Below are positions 19,127-30,251 of a stretch of DNA of 49,563 bases, piece after piece. How positions within the stretch are numbered: position 1 is the first letter of the stretch; every line of letters starts with the position of its first letter. A program made the position numbers and the translations under genes. The DNA is from Nitrosovibrio sp. Nv4 (lineage in GTDB: Bacteria; Pseudomonadota; Gammaproteobacteria; Burkholderiales; SG8-39), in contig CAMDRF010000010.1 in the NCBI GenBank assembly GCA_945906765.1, positions 1 to 49,563 of the forward strand, given 5' to 3'. Below the pieces are notes generated by a model. That model did no database searches. It was not told the DNA's origin and worked only from the letters and a program-made list of their open reading frames with translations.

Positions 19127-19759
19127 ATGGAAAAATTTCGCCATATCGCGGTGGAAGGGCCGATCGGCGCCGGCAAGACCAGCCTCGCGCGCCGGCTCGC
19201 CGATCGCCTTGACGCCGAACTCCTGCTGGAACAGCCCGGCGAAAACCCTTTTCTCGCCCGTTTCTACCAGGACATGGCGCGCTTCGCGCTGCCGACGCAG
19301 CTCTTTTTCCTGTTCCAGCGCGCGCGCCAGCTGGGGGAGCTGGCGCAGCCGGACATGTTCGGCCGGCCGACAGTCACCGACTTCCTGCTCGACAAAGATC
19401 CGCTGTTCGCCAGCATCACCCTGTCGGGCGACGAAATGGCGCTCTACCAGAAAATCTACGCTGCGATCCGGCCGCAGGCGCCGGCGCCCGACCTGGTGGT
19501 CTACCTGCAGGCGCAGCCGGCGACGCTCTACGAGCGTGTCCGGCGGCGGGCATCGGAGTACGAGCGCGGCCTGGGCGAGGATTACCTGGCGCTGCTGGCG
19601 GAGGGTTACGCGCGGTTCTTCTACAACTACAGCGCGGCGCCGGTGCTGATCGTCAATTCGGAGAACCTGAATTTCGTCGCGCGCGACGCCGACCTGGAAC
19701 TGCTGCTCGCGCGCATGCGCGGCATGAAAAGCCGGCGCGAATTCTTCAGCCTGGGGTGA
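19127..19759 (+). CDS. Deoxynucleoside kinase family protein
   Basis: ATG at 19127: MEKFRHIAVEGPIGAGKTSLARRLADRL...QLFFLFQRARQL...TVTDFLLDKDPLFA. Confidence 0.9.
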   Translation: MEKFRHIAVEGPIGAGKTSLARRLADRLDAELLLEQPGENPFLARFYQDMARFALPTQLFFLFQRARQLGELAQPDMFGRPTVTDFLLDKDPLFASITLSGDEMALYQKIYAAIRPQAPAPDLVVYLQAQPATLYERVRRRASEYERGLGEDYLALLAEGYARFFYNYSAAPVLIVNSENLNFVARDADLELLLARMRGMKSRREFFSLG

Positions 19760-19769
19760 GCCAGCCTGG

Positions 19770-20006
19770 CTAACTGGGGTAGGGCTCGAACATCATCGAC
19801 TCTACCGGGCAGCCCATCGCCTGCGCGGTCTTGTCCATGGCTTCGTCCGTGAGAGACACGGGCTGCAGGTCCGCATCGGACCCTTTGGACGAAATGAATG
19901 CCTTCGCCGCAGCCTCGGTATTCCAGGTAACGACCGGATCGGGGCTCACGCCCGCAACCTGCTGGCAGACCGGAAATCCGTCAGATTTATAGACAATTGC
20001 GTACAT
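19770..20006 (-). CDS. Hypothetical small protein
   Basis: 78-aa ORF MYAIVYKSDGFPVCQQVAGVSPDPVVTWNTEAAAKAF...; intact start and stop, unknown family. Confidence 0.4.
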   Translation of the reverse strand: MYAIVYKSDGFPVCQQVAGVSPDPVVTWNTEAAAKAFISSKGSDADLQPVSLTDEAMDKTAQAMGCPVESMMFEPYPS

Positions 20007-20164
20007 GCAGCCACCCCCAAAAACCCTGCGGTCAACGACCCGAAAACTTTAACCCAAGTACGCCAAAGCGCTCGACCAACTTCCGGGTTCCCTTTTGTCC
20101 CGGGCGCAGCGTTGCACGCCTCTCCATTGCCCAAACAACGAGCAGGGCGCAAAGCGCGTTGACG

Positions 20165-21348
<1,184 letters not shown>

Positions 21349-21352
<4 letters not shown>

Positions 21353-22647
21353 GCCAATCTCCCGTGCAGGTCGTGCTCGTCGGCTCGCTCGATGCGGACA
21401 TCAACGAAACTTCCCGCTTTCAGTTTGTGTGATTTATCAAAGTAAACCAAACCATCAATTTCCGGGGCATCCGCTGCGGAGCGTCCTATTCCCGGCGCGT
21501 CGAGGATGACTTTTTGCGTCGTGCCGATCTTCGATTTCAATTTCGCGCTGCTGATGCCGGCCTGCACCTGCATGAATCGCTTCCTGCGTTCTTCCCTGAC
21601 TTCTTCGGGCACCGCGTCGGGCAGCTCGTTTGCTTTGGCGCCGTCCACCGGCGAATAGGCAAAGCATCCCACCCGATCGAGCTGGGCCTCCTTAAGAAAA
21701 CCCAGAAGCATCTCGAACTCTTCCTCGGTCTCGCCGGGGAAACCGGCGATGAAGGTGCTGCGGATGGTGAGCGCCGGGCAGGCCGCACGCCACGCACGCA
21801 CGCGCGCAAGCACCTTCTCTGCCGCCGCCGGGCGTTTCATGAGTTTCAGGATGCGCGGGCTCGCGTGCTGGAACGGGATATCGAGGTAGGGAAGGATTTT
21901 TCCGCTCGCCATCAGGGGAATCACATCATCCACGCTGGGATAGGGATACACGTAGTGCAGGCGCACCCACACGCCCAGGGATCCCAACGCATCGCACAGT
22001 TCCTTCATGCGCGTCTTCAGCGGTTTCCCGTTCCAGAAACCGGTCCGGTATTTCACGTCCACCCCGTAGGCGCTGGTGTCCTGCGAGATCACCAGCAACT
22101 CCTTCACGCCGGCGCGCACCAGGTTTTCCGCCTCCTGCATTACTTCACCGATCGGGCGCGAGACCAGGTCGCCGCGCATCGAGGGAATGATGCAGAAGGT
22201 GCAGCGGTGGTTGCAGCCCTCTGAGATCTTCAGGTAAGCGTAGTGACGGGGAGTAAGTTTTATTCCAATTTCTGGAATTAAATCCACAAAAGGATCGTGC
22301 GGCTTGGGGAGATGCGCGTGCACCGCGCGCATCACGCCGTCGGTGTCGTGCGGGCCGGTAACCGCGAGCACTGACGGATGGGCGCTTTGCACCACGCCTG
22401 CTTTCGCACCCAGGCAACCAGTAACGATGACCTTGCCGTTTTCTGCGAGCGCTTCGCCGATCGCGCCCAGCGACTCCTCGACCGCCGCGTCGATGAAACC
22501 GCAGGTGTTGACGATGACGAGATCGGCGCCGGCGTAGTCGGGTGCGGTGACGTAGCCCTCGGCTCTCAGCTGGGTGAGGATTCGCTCCGAGTCTACAAGT
22601 GCCTTGGGACAGCCGAGGGAAACGAACCCGACCTTAGGGCTTTTTAT
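21349..22647 (-). CDS. rimO: Ribosomal protein S12 methylthiotransferase RimO; apparent ATA start
   Basis: The ORF track starts at an internal GTG (22395), but the frame continues upstream as [83 protein letters not shown]; radical [15 protein letters not shown]. Confidence 0.93.
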
Positions 22648-23221
22648 CGGAACCGCCTTGCGGAGGGAAGCCGGGAAACTGGAAGCCGGAAAACACGTTT
22701 CGCGCCTGGTTCTGCATCTGGTCCTGGAACTGCGCGAGCATCTTCTGGCTCTGCTCCATGTAGGCCTGCATCAGCGTCTGCACCGCCGGGCCCTGCAGGT
22801 TCATGAACTGGCCCCAGAGCTCATTAGGCGTGCGCGAATTGTCGCCATAGAGTTTCTGCGACTGCTCCTGCAGCGCCTTCTGCATCTGCTGGAAGCCCTC
22901 GAGGTTCTTCTCCAGGTACGAGCCCATGAAGCCCTGCATCGCGCTACCGTAGGAGCGGATCATCTGCGACAGCAGGTCGGCGGAGAACATCGGCATGCCG
23001 CCCGATTCCTCGTCGAGGATGATCTGCAGCAGGATCTGGCGCGACAGGTCCTCGTTCGACTTGGCGTCGAGCACCTGGAAAGCCTCGTTCTTCAACACCA
23101 TCTGCTTCACGTCCGCGAGCGTGATGTAGCTCGAGGTCTTGGTGTCGTAGAGCCGGCGGTTCGGATACTTCTTGATCAGCCGCGCCGGATGTTCCATTTT
23201 TGCTTCGGGATTTGCAGCCAT
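22634..23221 (-). CDS. phaR: Polyhydroxyalkanoate synthesis repressor PhaR
   Basis: [67 protein letters not shown]. Confidence 0.96.
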   Translation of the reverse strand: MAANPEAKMEHPARLIKKYPNRRLYDTKTSSYITLADVKQMVLKNEAFQVLDAKSNEDLSRQILLQIILDEESGGMPMFSADLLSQMIRSYGSAMQGFMGSYLEKNLEGFQQMQKALQEQSQKLYGDNSRTPNELWGQFMNLQGPAVQTLMQAYMEQSQKMLAQFQDQMQNQARNVFSGFQFPGFPPQGGSDKKP

Positions 23222-23236
23222 TTCAGTCTACTCCTC

Positions 23237-23980
23237 TCAATACATGTGCTGGCCGCCGTTGATCGAGATGTTGGCCCCGGTCACGAACGCGGCTTCTTCC
23301 GAGCACAGATAGATGATCAATCCGGCGATCTCCTCGGGATTGCCGAGGCGTCCCACCGGGATCTGCGGCAGGATCTTGGAATCGAGAATCTCCTTCGGGA
23401 TCGCGGTCACCATCTTGGTGCCGATGTAGCCCGGCGAGATGGTGTTGATGGTCACGCCCTTTTTCGCCACTTCCAGCGCCAGCGCCTTGGTGAAGCCGTG
23501 AATGCCCGCTTTGGCCGCCGAGTAGTTGGTCTGCCCGAAGGCGCCCTTCTGCCCGTTCACCGAAGCGACGTTGATGACGCGGCCCCAGTTCCGCTCCACC
23601 ATGCCGTCCATCACCTGCTTGGTCATGTTGAAGCAGGAATCGAGGTTGGTATGCATGACCGCGTCCCAGTCGTTCTTGGTCATTTTCTTGAACGTCATGT
23701 CGCGGGTGATGCCGGCATTGTTCACCAGGATGTCGATGTTGCCGCACTCTTTTTGGATCTGCGCGCATTTCGCGCCGCAGTCCTCGAACGAGACCACGTC
23801 CACCGGGTAGGCCGCGAAGGCGTAGCCCTTGCCCTTCATTTCATCCAGCCACGACTTGTACTTGGTATTCGAGGGCGAATACGTGACGACCACCTGGTAG
23901 CCGGCGTCCGCCATTTTGGTCGTGATGGATTCGCCAAGGCCGCCCATGCCCCCGGTCACGACCGCCACTTTCTTAGCCAT
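23237..23980 (-). CDS. phaB: Acetoacetyl-CoA reductase (copy 1)
   Basis: SDR: TGGMGGLGESI, NNAGITRDMTFKKM, YSAAKAGIHGFTKALA, NGGQHMY. Confidence 0.95.
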   Translation of the reverse strand: MAKKVAVVTGGMGGLGESITTKMADAGYQVVVTYSPSNTKYKSWLDEMKGKGYAFAAYPVDVVSFEDCGAKCAQIQKECGNIDILVNNAGITRDMTFKKMTKNDWDAVMHTNLDSCFNMTKQVMDGMVERNWGRVINVASVNGQKGAFGQTNYSAAKAGIHGFTKALALEVAKKGVTINTISPGYIGTKMVTAIPKEILDSKILPQIPVGRLGNPEEIAGLIIYLCSEEAAFVTGANISINGGQHMY

Positions 23981-24011
23981 TATTCCTCCTCTAAGGTTTA
24001 AAGCCAGTCTA

Positions 24012-24812
24012 CTACATCATGTGCATGCCGCCGTTGACCGAGATGTTGGCGCCGGTGATATAGCCCGCCTCTTCCGAGACGAGGAACGCGACCACCGCGG
24101 CGATCTCTTCGGGCTTCGCCAGTCGCCCCATCGGGATGGACGCCACGATCTGCGCGCGCACCTCGGCGCGGATCGCCATCACCAGGTCTGTCTCGACGTA
24201 GCCGGGCGAGACCGTGTTCACGGTAACGCCCTTCTTCACGACTTCCTGCGCCAGTGCCTTGGAGAAGCCCGCCATGCCGGCTTTCGCCGCCGAGTAGTTG
24301 GTCTGGCCGAACTGCCCCTTGATCGCGTTCACGGAGGAGATGTTGACGATGCGTCCCCAGCCGCGCTCTGTCATGCCGTCGACCACCTGGCGCGTGACGT
24401 TAAAGACGCTGTTCAGGTTGGTGCTGATGACGTCGATCCAGTCGCGCTCGGACATGCGTTTGAACAGCGAATCGCGCGTGATGCCCGCGTTGTTGACCAG
24501 AATGTCGACGTTGCCCACGATCGAGCGGACGTTATGGAACATGCTGGCGCAACTCTCGAAGTTCGCGACATCTCCCTCGGCGGCGTGCACCTTGATGCCG
24601 TCCTTGCGCATCGCGCCGAGCCACTCTTCCTTGCGCTCGTAACCCGGCAGGCAGCCGGCGACGATAGTATGGCCCGCCAGCGCGAGGCGGCGGCAGATCG
24701 CGCTGCCGATGCCGCCCATGCCGCCGGTGACGAACACCACGCGCCGCGCAACGGGGCTCATTCCCACAGCGGTCGCTTTTTCTTCTTCTTTGATCCGGTC
24801 CATGACTTGCAT
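24012..24812 (-). CDS. phaB: Acetoacetyl-CoA reductase (copy 2, divergent paralogue)
   Basis: SDR: TGGMGGIGSAICRRLA, NNAGITRDSLFKRM, YSAAKAGMAGFSKALA, NGGMHMM. Confidence 0.93.
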   Translation of the reverse strand: MQVMDRIKEEEKATAVGMSPVARRVVFVTGGMGGIGSAICRRLALAGHTIVAGCLPGYERKEEWLGAMRKDGIKVHAAEGDVANFESCASMFHNVRSIVGNVDILVNNAGITRDSLFKRMSERDWIDVISTNLNSVFNVTRQVVDGMTERGWGRIVNISSVNAIKGQFGQTNYSAAKAGMAGFSKALAQEVVKKGVTVNTVSPGYVETDLVMAIRAEVRAQIVASIPMGRLAKPEEIAAVVAFLVSEEAGYITGANISVNGGMHMM

Positions 24813-24827
24813 TGCTTTTCCTTTCCT

Positions 24828-26003
24828 CTATCGCTCGACAGCCAGCGCCACGCCCATGCCGCCGCCGATGCACAGCGAAGCGAGGCCTTTTTTCGCGTCG
24901 CGCTTCTGCATTTCGTGCAGCAGCGTGACCAGGATCCTGCAGCCAGAGGCGCCGATCGGATGGCCGAGCGCGATCGCACCGCCGTTCACGTTCACCTTCG
25001 AGGTATCCCAGCCCATCTGCCGGTTGACCGCGATCGCCTGCGCGGCGAAGGCCTCGTTGATTTCCAGCAGGTCGAGGTCCTTCGGCGTCCAGCCGGCGCG
25101 CGACAGGCAGCGTTTGGACGCGGGCACCGGGCCCATGCCCATGTACTTCGGGTCCACCCCAGCGGAAGCGAAGGCCTTGATACGCGCGAGCGGCTTCAGG
25201 CCCAATTCTTTCGCTTTTCTGGCGGACATGAGGATGACAACTGCGGCGCCATCGTTGATGCCGGAGGCGTTGGCCGCGGTCACCGTGCCATTCTTGTCGA
25301 ACGCGGGCTTGAGGCCCTTCATCGCCTCCATGGTCGCGCCGTGGCGCGGAAACTCGTCCACGCCGAACACCACCGGGCCCTTGCGCGAGGGGACTTCGTA
25401 CGGAACGATCTCGTCGTTGAAGCGACCCGCCTTCTGCGCGGCCTCGGTCTTATTCTGGCTCCTTACCGCGAACTCATCCTGCTCCTCGCGGCTTACCGCG
25501 TATTCCTTGGCGACGTTCTCCGCGGTCACGCCCATGTGGTACTGGTTGTAGACGTCCCACAGGCCGTCGACGATCATCGAGTCGACCATCTTTGCGTCGC
25601 CCATGCGAAAGCCGTCGCGCGAACCGTTCAACACGTGCGGCGCGGCGCTCATGTTCTCCTGGCCGCCGCACACCACGATGTCGGCATCGCCGTTGGCGAT
25701 GGACTGCGCGCCGAGCATCGCCGCTTTCAGCCCCGAGCCGCAGACCTTGTTGATGGTCATCGCCGGCACCATGTCCGGCAGCCCGGCCCAGATCGCCGCC
25801 TGGCGCGCCGGATTCTGGCCCACGGCCGCGGTCAGCACCTGCCCCATGATCACTTCGGACACCTGGTCGGGCGCCACGCCGGCGCGCTCCAGCGCCTTCT
25901 TGATGATGTGCGCGCCGAGCCTGGCCGCCGGAACGCCGGCGAGCGAACCGCCGAATTTTCCGATCGCTGAACGCGCTGCGCCTACGATGACGATCTCTTC
26001 CAT
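24828..26003 (-). CDS. phaA: Acetyl-CoA C-acetyltransferase (beta-ketothiolase)
   Basis: [76 protein letters not shown]. Confidence 0.95.
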   Translation of the reverse strand: MEEIVIVGAARSAIGKFGGSLAGVPAARLGAHIIKKALERAGVAPDQVSEVIMGQVLTAAVGQNPARQAAIWAGLPDMVPAMTINKVCGSGLKAAMLGAQSIANGDADIVVCGGQENMSAAPHVLNGSRDGFRMGDAKMVDSMIVDGLWDVYNQYHMGVTAENVAKEYAVSREEQDEFAVRSQNKTEAAQKAGRFNDEIVPYEVPSRKGPVVFGVDEFPRHGATMEAMKGLKPAFDKNGTVTAANASGINDGAAVVILMSARKAKELGLKPLARIKAFASAGVDPKYMGMGPVPASKRCLSRAGWTPKDLDLLEINEAFAAQAIAVNRQMGWDTSKVNVNGGAIALGHPIGASGCRILVTLLHEMQKRDAKKGLASLCIGGGMGVALAVER

Positions 26004-26012
26004 GGTTTGCTC

Positions 26013-27698
26013 CTAGTTTGCTTTCTGCTTCACATAGCGACCGGGTGCTGGCTCGATCGCCGGATACTTCGAGCTGCCGGTCTGTGCCGGCGCTGCACGG
26101 GTTTTAGCGTCCTTGCCACCTTTGAATTCTTCAAGCCATTGCGACCATTGCGGCCACCAGCTGCCGCGCTCTTCGCTTGCCTGCTCGAACCAGGCATCGG
26201 CGTCCTCAGGGTAAGAATCCGAGATCCAGTAGCTGCGCTTGTTCGCGGACGCCGGATTGATGACGCCCGCGATGTGGCCGCTCGCGCCGAGCACGAATTT
26301 TTTCTCGCCACCCAGCAATCCGACCGAGCGATAGGCCGCGCGCCAGGGCACGATGTGGTCCTCGCGCGTCGCGAGGATGAACGCGGGCCGGTCCACCTTG
26401 CCGAGGTCCACGCTGACGCCGCAGTTCTGCAGCGCACCGGGCACCCGCAATTTGTTCTCGAGATAGGTGTTGCGCACGTAGGTGCAATACATGGGACCCG
26501 GCAGATTGGTACTGTCCGAGTTCCAGTAAAGCAGGTCGAAGGCGGCAGGTGTGCCGCCCATCAGGTAGTTGTTGACCACGTAGGGCCACACCAGGTCATT
26601 GGCGCGCAGCGCGTTGAAGGTCGTCGCCAGGTCGACCCCCGGCAGGATGCCGCCGCCGCCGATCGCCGCCTCGCGCGCCGCGACACCTTTTTCGTCGATG
26701 AATACACCGAGCTGTCCGGGCGCCGAAAAATCGAGCATGGTGGCAAGATAGGTAACGCTCTCCACCGTGCTCTCGCCTTTGGCGGCCTGCACCGCGAGCG
26801 CCGCCGCGAGGAGCGTGCCGCCCACGCAAAAGCCCAGGGCATTGACCCGATCACTCCGGGTAATTGTTTTTGCAATATGGATGGCCTTCAACACACCCAT
26901 TTCGAGGTAATCGTCCCAGTCGAAGTTACCCTGTTCCGGACCGACGTTGCGCCAGGAGACGACGAACACGGTGTGGCCCTGCTCCACCGCATAGCGCACG
27001 AAGGAATTCTCGGGCCGCAGGTCGAGGATGTAGTACTTGTTGATGCACGGCGGCACGATCACCAGCGGGCGCAAGCCGACTTGCGGCGTCGTGGCGCGGT
27101 ACTGGATCAGCTGGATCAGGCCGTTTTCGTACACCACGTCGCCGGGCGTCAGCGCCAGGTCGCGGCCGACTTCGAACACGGCCTCGTCGGTCTGGCTGAT
27201 GTGGCCCTTGTGCACGTCCGCGATCAGGTTGGCGATGCCGCGGGTCACGCTTTCACCCCGCGAATCGAGCGCCAGCTTCAGCACCTGCGGATTGGTGGCG
27301 GCAAAATTAACCGGGCACATCGCGTCGCACCACTGCTTCACGGCAAACTGCAGCCGTTCCTTGGATTTGGCTTCCAGTTCCGCGTTCGCCGCGAGCTCGC
27401 CAAGAAAATCCGACGCCAGCAGGTACGACTGCTTGAGATAGGAAAAATACGCATTGTCGCGCCACTCCCGGGAAGCAAAACGGCGGTCGCCCAGCGCGCT
27501 CGCCACCACCGGCTCAGCCAGCGCTTGCGCGCTGCTCTGCGGATCCAGCATCGCCGACCAGAGCTGCGCCTGCTTCGAGACATAGCTTGACTGCAGGAGG
27601 CCGAAACGCGAGCTACCCTGGAGCAGGGCAGACATCCAGGTCTCCAGGTCCGGCAGTTCCGGCGGGGTCGCCGTCAGGGAAGGCGGGAGCGGCTGCAA
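26013..27698 (-). CDS. phaC: Class I poly(R)-hydroxyalkanoic acid synthase
   Basis: LPPCINKYYILDL, lipase-like box GFCVGGTLLAAAL, REDHIVPW, GASGHIAGVINP. Confidence 0.97.
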   Translation of the reverse strand: MQPLPPSLTATPPELPDLETWMSALLQGSSRFGLLQSSYVSKQAQLWSAMLDPQSSAQALAEPVVASALGDRRFASREWRDNAYFSYLKQSYLLASDFLGELAANAELEAKSKERLQFAVKQWCDAMCPVNFAATNPQVLKLALDSRGESVTRGIANLIADVHKGHISQTDEAVFEVGRDLALTPGDVVYENGLIQLIQYRATTPQVGLRPLVIVPPCINKYYILDLRPENSFVRYAVEQGHTVFVVSWRNVGPEQGNFDWDDYLEMGVLKAIHIAKTITRSDRVNALGFCVGGTLLAAALAVQAAKGESTVESVTYLATMLDFSAPGQLGVFIDEKGVAAREAAIGGGGILPGVDLATTFNALRANDLVWPYVVNNYLMGGTPAAFDLLYWNSDSTNLPGPMYCTYVRNTYLENKLRVPGALQNCGVSVDLGKVDRPAFILATREDHIVPWRAAYRSVGLLGGEKKFVLGASGHIAGVINPASANKRSYWISDSYPEDADAWFEQASEERGSWWPQWSQWLEEFKGGKDAKTRAAPAQTGSSKYPAIEPAPGRYVKQKAN

Positions 27699-27718
27699 AT
27701 GCGGCCTATTGTTCAGGT

Positions 27719-27743
27719 GGGGGCGGGGGGGCGGGGGGCGGGG
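27719..27743 (+). other. Potential G-quadruplex: G5-C-G7-C-G6-C-G4
   Basis: Sequence GGGGGCGGGGGGGCGGGGGGCGGGG read directly; 21 bp upstream of the phaC start. Confidence 0.8.
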
Positions 27744-27754
27744 TCAGGCTGGAA

Positions 27755-27771
27755 TTTTGCACTGCACAAAA
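27755..27771. promoter_or_regulatory. Quasi-palindromic TTTTGCACTGCACAAAA upstream of phaC (possible operator)
   Basis: TTTTG...CAAAA arms around a GCACTGC core, between phaC and the ZIP gene. Confidence 0.35.
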
Positions 27772-27804
27772 CCCTAATGCAAGCCCCCCTCGGGGATTGC
27801 GTCG

Positions 27805-28560
27805 TTACGCCAAGCCCTCGAGCAGCGTGCGCGTCAGCGCTATGCAGCCAATGCCCAGGCCGATCAGAAGGGTCTGCGACAGGGTGGCGCGCAATTCGGG
27901 CCGCCGGTGCAGGCCGGGGATCAAGTCCGCGACCGCGACGTAGATCATGCTGGCCGCGACGATGCCGAGCAGGACCGGCGTCCAATCGGCAACCACCTGC
28001 AGCGCGTAGTAGCCAAGCACGCCCCCCACCAGCGTGGCGCAGGAAGACAGCATGTTGAGCACGAATGCCTTCGTCTTCGAGTAGCCGGAGTTGAGCAGGA
28101 TCAGGAAATCGCCCACCTCCTGCGGGATCTCGTGCGCCACGATCGCCAGCGCGGTAATGATGCCGAGCTGGGTACTCTGCAGGAAAGCGGCGGCAATCAG
28201 GATGCCGTCGAGGAAATTGTGAATCGTGTCGCCAACCACGATCAGCGTGCCGGAGCGGCCGTGGTCGTGGGTGTGCGATTGCTCGTCGTGGTCGTGCGAG
28301 TGCCGCCAGAGCAGCAGTTTCTCCAGGAGGAAGAAAACGAGAATGCCGCCAAGAATGGACATCGCGACGGTATGCGGGTCGCCGTTCTCGAACGCATGCG
28401 GAATGACCTCGAGGAACGCGGCGCCGAGCAGCGCCCCGATCGCGAACGACACCAGGGTCGGAATCCACGCCGCGCGCAGGACGAGCGCGAACGCCGCCGC
28501 GCAGACGGAAATGACTCCGCCCGCCAGGCTTGCAGCGACGATCCAGCCGAGCGAAGACAT
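27805..28560 (-). CDS. ZIP-family metal transporter
   Basis: VVGDTIHNFLDGILIAAAFLQS, LAIVAHEIPQEVGDFLILLNSGYSKTKAF; His-rich loop HSHDHDEQSHTHDHG. Confidence 0.93.
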   Translation of the reverse strand: MSSLGWIVAASLAGGVISVCAAAFALVLRAAWIPTLVSFAIGALLGAAFLEVIPHAFENGDPHTVAMSILGGILVFFLLEKLLLWRHSHDHDEQSHTHDHGRSGTLIVVGDTIHNFLDGILIAAAFLQSTQLGIITALAIVAHEIPQEVGDFLILLNSGYSKTKAFVLNMLSSCATLVGGVLGYYALQVVADWTPVLLGIVAASMIYVAVADLIPGLHRRPELRATLSQTLLIGLGIGCIALTRTLLEGLA

Positions 28561-28627
28561 GGCGGCCGGGATTGTACGCGACCAGGCAAGCCGCAGTCAG
28601 GCGGGCTTCTACGCCAACAGCGGGCTT

Positions 28628-29302
28628 CTACGCCAACCAGATTGCCGCGGCCATGCGTTCGTTTGCCTTGTCCCTGCGGTAAGAGAAAAAGCGCGAGGCG
28701 TCAGCGGCGGTGGAGTACCCACCGCCCGAGACCCGCGCGACGCCGCTCGCCGCGAGGCGCTGCCGCGCCACCGCGTAAAGGTCGAGCCGCCAGTGGCCGG
28801 GCCGCGTCGGCGTGAAGGCAGATTCAGCTCTCGCGTCACGCAGCAGGAACGCAGCGCGCACCTCCTCGCCGACCTCGTATTCCGCGGGGCCAATCGCTGG
28901 TCCCAGCCATGCAAGGATGCGGCCCGCGGGCACGCCCATCGCGGCGATGGTCGCTTCGATCACACCAGCGCACAGGCCACGCCAGCCCGCGTGCGCGATG
29001 CCGACCACTTCGCCGCCATCGTGCGCGAGCAGCACCGGCATGCAGTCGGCGGCCAGCACCGCGCAGACTGTATTTTTTTCCCGGGTATGGGAAGCATCGG
29101 CGGCCGTACCGGCAGATGCGCTCGCCGCATCGACGACTCCGGTGCCGTGAACCTGGCGCAGCCAGACCGGCTCCGCCGGCAACAAGGCTCGCAACTGCAG
29201 CCTGCCGGCCTCGCTTTTCATGTCGCCGAGCGAGCGTGTGGTCACAAGCGCGCGGACCCTGTCCGGCGCCGGCCAATCCGGCGTCAGGAATTCAGCCGCC
29301 AT
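28628..29302 (-). CDS. pgeF: Peptidoglycan editing factor PgeF (YfiH/laccase domain)
   Basis: Start at MAAEFLTPDWPAPDRVRALVTTR; VLAADCMPVLLAHDGGEVVGIAHAGWRGLCAGVIEATI, LGPAIGPAEYEVGEEV. Confidence 0.93.
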   Translation of the reverse strand: MAAEFLTPDWPAPDRVRALVTTRSLGDMKSEAGRLQLRALLPAEPVWLRQVHGTGVVDAASASAGTAADASHTREKNTVCAVLAADCMPVLLAHDGGEVVGIAHAGWRGLCAGVIEATIAAMGVPAGRILAWLGPAIGPAEYEVGEEVRAAFLLRDARAESAFTPTRPGHWRLDLYAVARQRLAASGVARVSGGGYSTAADASRFFSYRRDKANERMAAAIWLA

Positions 29303-30251
29303 GCCGCAATTCTTCGACGAGCCGCGCCATGTCCCCGGGCAACGGCGCACTCCAGCTCCTAGGCTTGCCGCTGCGCGGGTGTATCAATTCCAGCGCGGCC
29401 GCATGCAGGGCCTGCCGCGGAAACGCTGGAACCCGGCGCGCGCCGCGCACGTAGACCGTGTCGCCCACGATCGGGCACTTGATGTGCTGCAGATGCACGC
29501 GGATCTGGTGGGTGCGGCCGGTTTCGAGGCGGCATTCCAGCAGCGCCACTTTGCCGAAGCGCTCAAGCACCTTGTAATGAGTGCGCGCTTCCTTGCCGCC
29601 GGCGGTCACCGCCATACGCGTGCGCACGCGCGGGTCGCGGCCGATGGGCGCATCGATCGTGCCGCGCACCGGCGGCTCGCCATGCACCAGCGCGAGATAG
29701 CTGCGCTTCACGGTGCGCGCGGCGAGTTGCGCCGCGAGCCGCGCCTGGGCGGTGAGATTCTTCGCCACCACCAGCAGACCGCTGGTGTCCTTGTCCAGGC
29801 GATGCACGATGCCGGCGCGCGGCACTTGGCGCAGCGCGGGCGCGTGCGCGAGCAGCCCGTTGAGCAGCGTGCCGTCCGGATTGCCGGCGCCGGGATGGAC
29901 GATCAAGCCGACGGGCTTGTCGATGACGATCAGGTCGGCGTCCTCGAATACGATGGCGAGCGCCATGCGCTGCGCCCTGGGCGTCGCGACATCGGCCGCC
30001 GGCGGGGCGGTGAGTTCGATTTTTTCGCCGCCAATGGTTTTTGCGCTGCCTTCCAGGTGCTTGCCGTCAACAAGAACATGGCCCGACTTCAACCACACCT
30101 GCAGGCGATTGCGCGAATATCCGGGGAACAATTTCGCCAGCGCGAGGTCCATGCGCACGCCGGCGAGCCCCGGGGGAACCACGGCCGAAAGGGGCGCCAG
30201 CGGCGCCTCCTCCCATTCGGATTCCTCCTCGGCGGTATAATTTTCCCCCAT
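29292..30251 (-). CDS. rluD: 23S rRNA pseudouridine synthase RluD
   Basis: Start at MGENYTAEEESEWEE; DLIVIDKPVGLIVHPGAGNPDGTLLNGLLAH, GIVHRLDKDTSGLLVVAKN, ETGRTHQIRVHLQHI. Confidence 0.95.
   Translation of the reverse strand: MGENYTAEEESEWEEAPLAPLSAVVPPGLAGVRMDLALAKLFPGYSRNRLQVWLKSGHVLVDGKHLEGSAKTIGGEKIELTAPPAADVATPRAQRMALAIVFEDADLIVIDKPVGLIVHPGAGNPDGTLLNGLLAHAPALRQVPRAGIVHRLDKDTSGLLVVAKNLTAQARLAAQLAARTVKRSYLALVHGEPPVRGTIDAPIGRDPRVRTRMAVTAGGKEARTHYKVLERFGKVALLECRLETGRTHQIRVHLQHIKCPIVGDTVYVRGARRVPAFPRQALHAAALELIHPRSGKPRSWSAPLPGDMARLVEELRHGG

Noticed and set aside
23916-25970. 684-aa plus-strand ORF antisense to phaB/phaA
   Set aside because: Spans two clear genes and an intergenic gap on the opposite strand; no recognisable domain.
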